Of a stretch of DNA of 64,000 nucleotides, positions 62,701 through 64,000 are shown one piece after another. The notes under the pieces are model-generated. The model saw only the letters and a list, made by a program, of their open reading frames with translations, searched no databases and was not told the origin of the DNA. The DNA comes from CAKUIA01 sp044433115 (GTDB lineage Bacteria; Verrucomicrobiota; Verrucomicrobiia; Opitutales; Intestinicryptomonadaceae). The translations under genes and the position numbers were made by a program. The stretch covers positions 62,001-126,000 of the forward strand of contig JAWXTY010000001.1 in assembly GCA_044433115.1 (NCBI GenBank), read 5' to 3'. Every line of letters starts with the position of its first letter. Position 1 is the first letter of the stretch.

Positions 62701-62934
62701 GTCAGGTCCCAATGCTTTTTGAACTTCACCTAAGGCTTGAAGTGCTGCAAACTTAGCAGCTTGCTTTGCCCTTTGGTCTAAAATAGTTTGCTTAGACGAG
62801 CGTAATTCCATCTGAACTATAGCAGATAAAGTTAGCACCAAAACAACTAAGAAACCCATTAAAAACAAGGACATCACTAGTGCGAATGCTTTTTTCTTTT
62901 TAAGTATTAGAGGTAATTTCTTTGATTTTGTCAT
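56716..62934 (-). CDS. Giant prepilin-like surface protein (2072 residues)
   Basis: The N-terminus, KKKKAFALVMSLFLMGFLVV with LTLSAIVQMELRSSKQ following, is a positively charged start with a single transmembrane helix (about 17-40) and a helical EMxxAA-type continuation, like type IV prepilin or PilX-type pseudopilins but without a clear GFxLxE peptidase motif. ARQAALQALGEVQKALGPDQRI is a motif I associate with large Verrucomicrobiota proteins. The remaining 2000 residues are rich in Ser, Tyr, Asp, Asn and Thr, with many Tyr-Ser-Asp repeats and few cysteines, suggesting an extracellular region. No other pilus genes are in the window. Function unknown; adhesin-like or minor pilin is a guess. 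Confidence 0.75.
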   Translation of the reverse strand: MTKSKKLPLILKKKKAFALVMSLFLMGFLVVLVLTLSAIVQMELRSSKQTILDQRAKQAAKFAALQALGEVQKALGPDQRISANASILDTKLNSVFDELEDDTAYKFWNYDPAFNRNEITQIDGIANPHWLGVWDSTPGIYPMPRAAAEDRSDYSDRVLHYAANFLVSGNITIKRETPLPEDTLQLSYNPVDTLTRDYINMLRKNSITDESGDYNTSTMRVRVPLVTIPKTTEMESRSFLETRIAWWVSDESQKASIGALATEEAFEVIEDDDDRKTFMQALPYKNGMEALSRSSSSSGIFEIDLNNSDERDYVRRINELSQLDLLTSISSFSAGKLFYNSVSMSTKGLPVNVRNGGLKKDLTVGLYATNPIDLETDADFFDRPIGVEGYDRYLTNPTESGIKRYNVFEENSLNSNKKGHMFGPQDVDQTDRSYMTLDYSIPSSKTDDALAPDNQEEHMDPGGPLWDSLRDYYNNRVKKDGSDAYATTEENGYATKIRVKTDVTSGFSPVVLHYQLMLMPALTEYGKGYGVRIYLIPIIVLWNPYDVDIKEGTTYAFRHGGTQASIFGDFRVAIGYKDGDEFKAIRDIRTETMPRPLPNLANVGKAWYSYMSEKSASNPYYTAASSSSSGIFSSLYGSTAKNINFYRLLTFSSQVANYTSLTSNGYNDGQNTVKTGYDDYAYPFNKSYFGYGNWRYEDTQELVKGVEDTTNPYFPTASPSINDTGLVRIYHKVDATTRSTDADGKSMVTNDLAQTPLSIEIPECYYLSSESFFYRKLYLNNVLYSLAWTGQYKLSEGGSTDYSESTARTKMAAGNADSSLRFLVKCTEKLEAGAARIYTLKKSVPYHYEFNGSRGYAGDFEEAYDNDDWCLTEGVEISSIGGFFVDIMHPERTYLASTSNSYGTAVRPSYSASMIKEVELDPQAKCSYDSMELGVLFTLDGSRNWCFSDDAENPDNKNISKNDIYIDVDKWNMPAQNALAHITPWYARATIFNNNPWVRAGEKSSAGGFSASDQSDVRFIHGTASTEYQSEAGHWANSLSMWNYDDAKTTISNTYHYYKDEDGAVYEKPFQVLKRYPMVKNQSTPLVKSQSFPDPIRTVDGWVAGATETSATHFTWNAYFQSEYQMAAVYGNDYGTTDGYPSGTSEDSDGNEYSSNKVTDATNPALIEQGLFSDSGASYSSSATSYTTTQNLNYAVHTGYSSEVTLTEFGDLDLDKGARDKVRAKNRPINIGLSNRRTVYDGYYRNIMAYVNEQIQTINTDNNTDFALYSDSDDDYEKFLEDMDLLDKYDGLSWVWEDPYFLLANPRRISLARWADEGLYGNSSDVPTHLSADNLPKAIQPNSISASSQEGLSLDDIKEKVVIVESIHAYRPVSNELANANTDEFFYQYQFKFPWLNQSNVSAKNYADLGKADKDYDIAAFGNAGTFRPKAYGTNNTRHSSSYIYSFGGIENSSMFHSTESYGEKSDGGNDRIDEWVSYYIDRFNNSKGDGENPYPQVQIGPDVFAETGYKYTLRRILRSYEAVTSPADLSTADLSFGTEASRSWGVGTGTSDIYYPNNTIASSYAPMRIAPERQYDFIWRDSHVSGYYYIGKNKTTIDGTMADTEIIRHSYDMTWLLNDLIWDEYFFSALPYRSTEQDDLDKYYEYLIPKNPRIEYINKYKDRVYTRINDEMASIDSKVEDSNDLDYDYDANASRFWINGAFNVNSTNIDAWKMILATSFGNEIYGYDETYKSASGDGKAPFPRNGMPYTAEEFDEQSVVANEQKAMQGYRALDREELEELAMSMVENIKDRGPFFSLADFVNRSVELRSAEMRKMGTDDGGDLYDLSEDIWADPQAEYDTINENIDEINSANDFYLRQDHMQKGVIQAAIDLTTINQAFFNDAYLIDFELENTSLNSRYTKISSNSDYAALNTVFYSAWQSLTIATLETYWSNWADPRNVWENYRASLGSSLAGAPTYLTQADILKQIGSFITVRGDTFKIRAYGEIRNPLTDEIASKAWCELLVQRYPEYMDADDNVPTDVNNRDKELGYQGIEEYDEVLEYLEYNPANKYLGRRFKIVSFKWLSEREI

Positions 62935-63095
62935 TATGTTATTAAGTAAATTTTAGTATAAGTAGGGAATTGCCTATATAGCGAATTTCATATAGACATA
63001 TATAAATTTATATAGTGCATTTTATATAAATGACTTCAATTGTAAAGCATTTTGTTTAAAAAAAGCACATATAAGTAAGAAAGCCCTTTTAAATA

Positions 63096-63125
63096 TTGAC
63101 ATCTAAAAGAGTCAAGAGATATATT
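63096..63125 (+). promoter_or_regulatory. Predicted promoter of the DUF1080 lipoprotein gene
   Basis: Consensus TTGACA (63096-63101), 18-bp spacer, TATATT (63120-63125), then 6 nt to the ATG at 63132. The transcript would begin at or near the ATG, with no Shine-Dalgarno sequence. Confidence 0.55.
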
Positions 63126-63131
63126 ATATTT

Positions 63132-63797
63132 ATGAAAAAAACATTTTTAATATCTCTAGCTTCACTTTTTCTTTTAACTTCTTGTAAGTCTACAGAGGAC
63201 TCTTGCTCTACTTGTTGCTCTAAGGACAACGTAACCAATTTACTCGCCTGCAATGATTTATCTAATTGGGACTACGCTTTTAAAGAAGAAGTTGCAAATT
63301 CTAAGGACATCTTCTTTATGAAAGATGGCGTATTAAATGTAACAGGCAAAGTTTTTGGATATATCTATACTAAAGAAGAATATAGCAATTTTAAGCTAAG
63401 CTTAGAGTGGTCTATGCCTCAAGGCAAAACTAATAGTGGCGTATTTCTATATTTGACTGGCGAAAAGAAGGTTTGGCCATCTTGTGTGGAATGTCAACTT
63501 ATGTCTGGCAAAGCTGGCGACTTTATACTTATGAACGCCCCTCTTATTGATATAAAAAGACCAAATGGCACAGTTCGCAAGGGTATGCAATCTGTAAAAA
63601 TGCAAAATCCAACTACAGAACTTCCTTTGGGTGAATGGAATAAAGCTGAAATCATCTGCGAAAATGGCAATATAAAAGTATATATAAATGGCTCTTTGCA
63701 AAATGAGACAACTTCTACAGAAAAATCTGGACACATTGCCCTACAAAGCGAAGGTGGCTACCTTTTGTTTAAGAATGTAAATATAGAAAAGCTTTAG
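63132..63797 (+). CDS. DUF1080 (3-keto-disaccharide hydrolase-like) lipoprotein
   Basis: 221 residues from the ATG at 63132 (upstream codons in frame would add 12 and overlap the promoter). Lipobox SLFLLTSC with Cys17, a short cysteine-rich linker (CSTCCSK), then a LamG-like jelly roll of the DUF1080 type: FSNFKLSLEWSMPQGKTNSGVFLY-like strand (here YSNFKLSLEWSMPQGKTN), WPSCVECQLMSG, GEWNKAEIICENGNIKVYING and SGHIALQSEGG. DUF1080 proteins act on glycosides (some hydrolyse 3-keto sugars). Probably outer-membrane anchored and working on extracellular glycans. Confidence 0.85.
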   Translation: MKKTFLISLASLFLLTSCKSTEDSCSTCCSKDNVTNLLACNDLSNWDYAFKEEVANSKDIFFMKDGVLNVTGKVFGYIYTKEEYSNFKLSLEWSMPQGKTNSGVFLYLTGEKKVWPSCVECQLMSGKAGDFILMNAPLIDIKRPNGTVRKGMQSVKMQNPTTELPLGEWNKAEIICENGNIKVYINGSLQNETTSTEKSGHIALQSEGGYLLFKNVNIEKL

Positions 63798-63830
63798 GCT
63801 AATTGAAAATTGAAAATTAATTTTTCTTTT

Positions 63831-63870
63831 GGGCTTCTAAAAATTGGCAATTAACTATTTTTAGAAGCCT
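63831..63870. repeat. Miniature hairpin relative of the MITE-like repeat
   Basis: GGCTTCTAAAAAT (63832-63844) and its complement (63857-63869) around GGCAATTAACT. The left part matches the end of the full element, so it may be a minimal or deleted copy. Preceded by TTGAAAA tandem repeats near 63800-63819. Confidence 0.6.
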
Positions 63871-63925
63871 ATACTAAAAAAAGCTTGAGATTTTGTGGAT
63901 TATTTGAGATATTTGTACTTTTATT

Positions 63926-64000
63926 ATGGAAGAACAAATAAACGCAATAATCGCTGAATTTGAAAGCAAAATTAAAACTGCAACAACTTCAGCAGAAATT
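63926..64000 (+). CDS. pheS: Start of phenylalanyl-tRNA synthetase alpha subunit (partial)
   Basis: 25 codons are visible before the window ends. The peptide MEEQINAIIAEFESKIKTA matches the N-terminal coiled-coil of PheS, which typically begins M(E/S)..L..L..E....I..A.d...L. Identification rests on this short piece only. A TACTTT box lies 4 nt before the ATG with TTGTGG 17 bp further upstream, again a leaderless-looking start. Confidence 0.6.
   Translation, partial: MEEQINAIIAEFESKIKTATTSAEI

Overview
This is an AT-rich bacterial chromosome segment, gene-dense and with short intergenic gaps. It carries about 57 protein genes, at least one gene fragment and several families of short intergenic repeats. 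I see no tRNA, rRNA or CRISPR array. The best lineage guess is Verrucomicrobiota, possibly an intestinal, Opitutae-like member. This rests on a giant prepilin-like protein with the GPDQR signature I associate with that phylum, three cysteine-type sulfatases, a DUF1080-type lipoprotein and several Sel1-repeat proteins. That placement is an inference; no ribosomal marker sequence is available here to confirm it.

Layout. 1-578: 3' end of a formate/nitrite (FNT) channel gene. 582-5903, minus strand: HD-domain protein, a membrane Sel1-repeat protein, queA, a 1-phosphofructokinase-like kinase, a transposon-like repeat and a HigBA toxin-antitoxin pair. 6052-18415, plus strand: glgA, a SNF2 helicase, xth, queDEF, lysC-thrC-cimA and a two-domain acyltransferase resembling the ornithine-lipid synthase OlsF. 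18445-24000: scattered single genes (zinc ribbon, AspT/YidE transporter, DUF21-CBS protein) and a 1.2 kb stretch without genes that ends in a Sel1 gene fragment. 23991-36621, minus strand: PH-like protein, ogt, a DUF1566-sulfatase fusion, a tryptophan-repeat protein, a Sel1 lipoprotein, dprA, nnrDE, acpS, pdxJ, trkH-trkA and coaC. 36863-43931, mostly plus: rsmE, DUF192 lipoprotein, mnmE, a small HTH regulator with its own inverted repeat, folD, argS and a PduO-like gene. 44428-50168, minus: two sulfatases, a MidA-like protein, recF and a HAD phosphatase. 50450-52388: prfA-prmC. 52573-55349, minus: esterase plus two paralogous secreted beta-propellers. 55425-64000: DUF2147 protein, a membrane protein, the 2072-residue prepilin-like giant, a DUF1080 lipoprotein and the start of what looks like pheS.

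How it works together. Much of the content is housekeeping: translation (argS, prfA, prmC, mnmE, rsmE, queA/D/E/F, pheS), cofactors (pdxJ, coaC, acpS, folD, nnrDE), potassium uptake and DNA repair. The accessory layer is secreted: sulfatases, esterase, DUF1080 and propeller proteins suited to sulfated or acylated glycans, and the giant prepilin-like protein, which is probably surface-exposed or part of a pseudopilus.

The most unusual signals are non-coding. (1) A roughly 204-bp element with perfect 20-bp terminal inverted repeats has two almost identical copies in opposite orientation, plus decayed copies, and no transposase in view. (2) A roughly 230-nt 3'-flanking element has two copies whose stems show compensatory base changes, which indicates a conserved RNA structure. 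(3) Several genes have a -10-like box only 4-7 nt before the ATG and no Shine-Dalgarno sequence, which suggests leaderless transcripts. I did not find a convincing defence or biosynthetic system that is wholly new; the structured repeat RNA and the giant secreted protein are the best leads.
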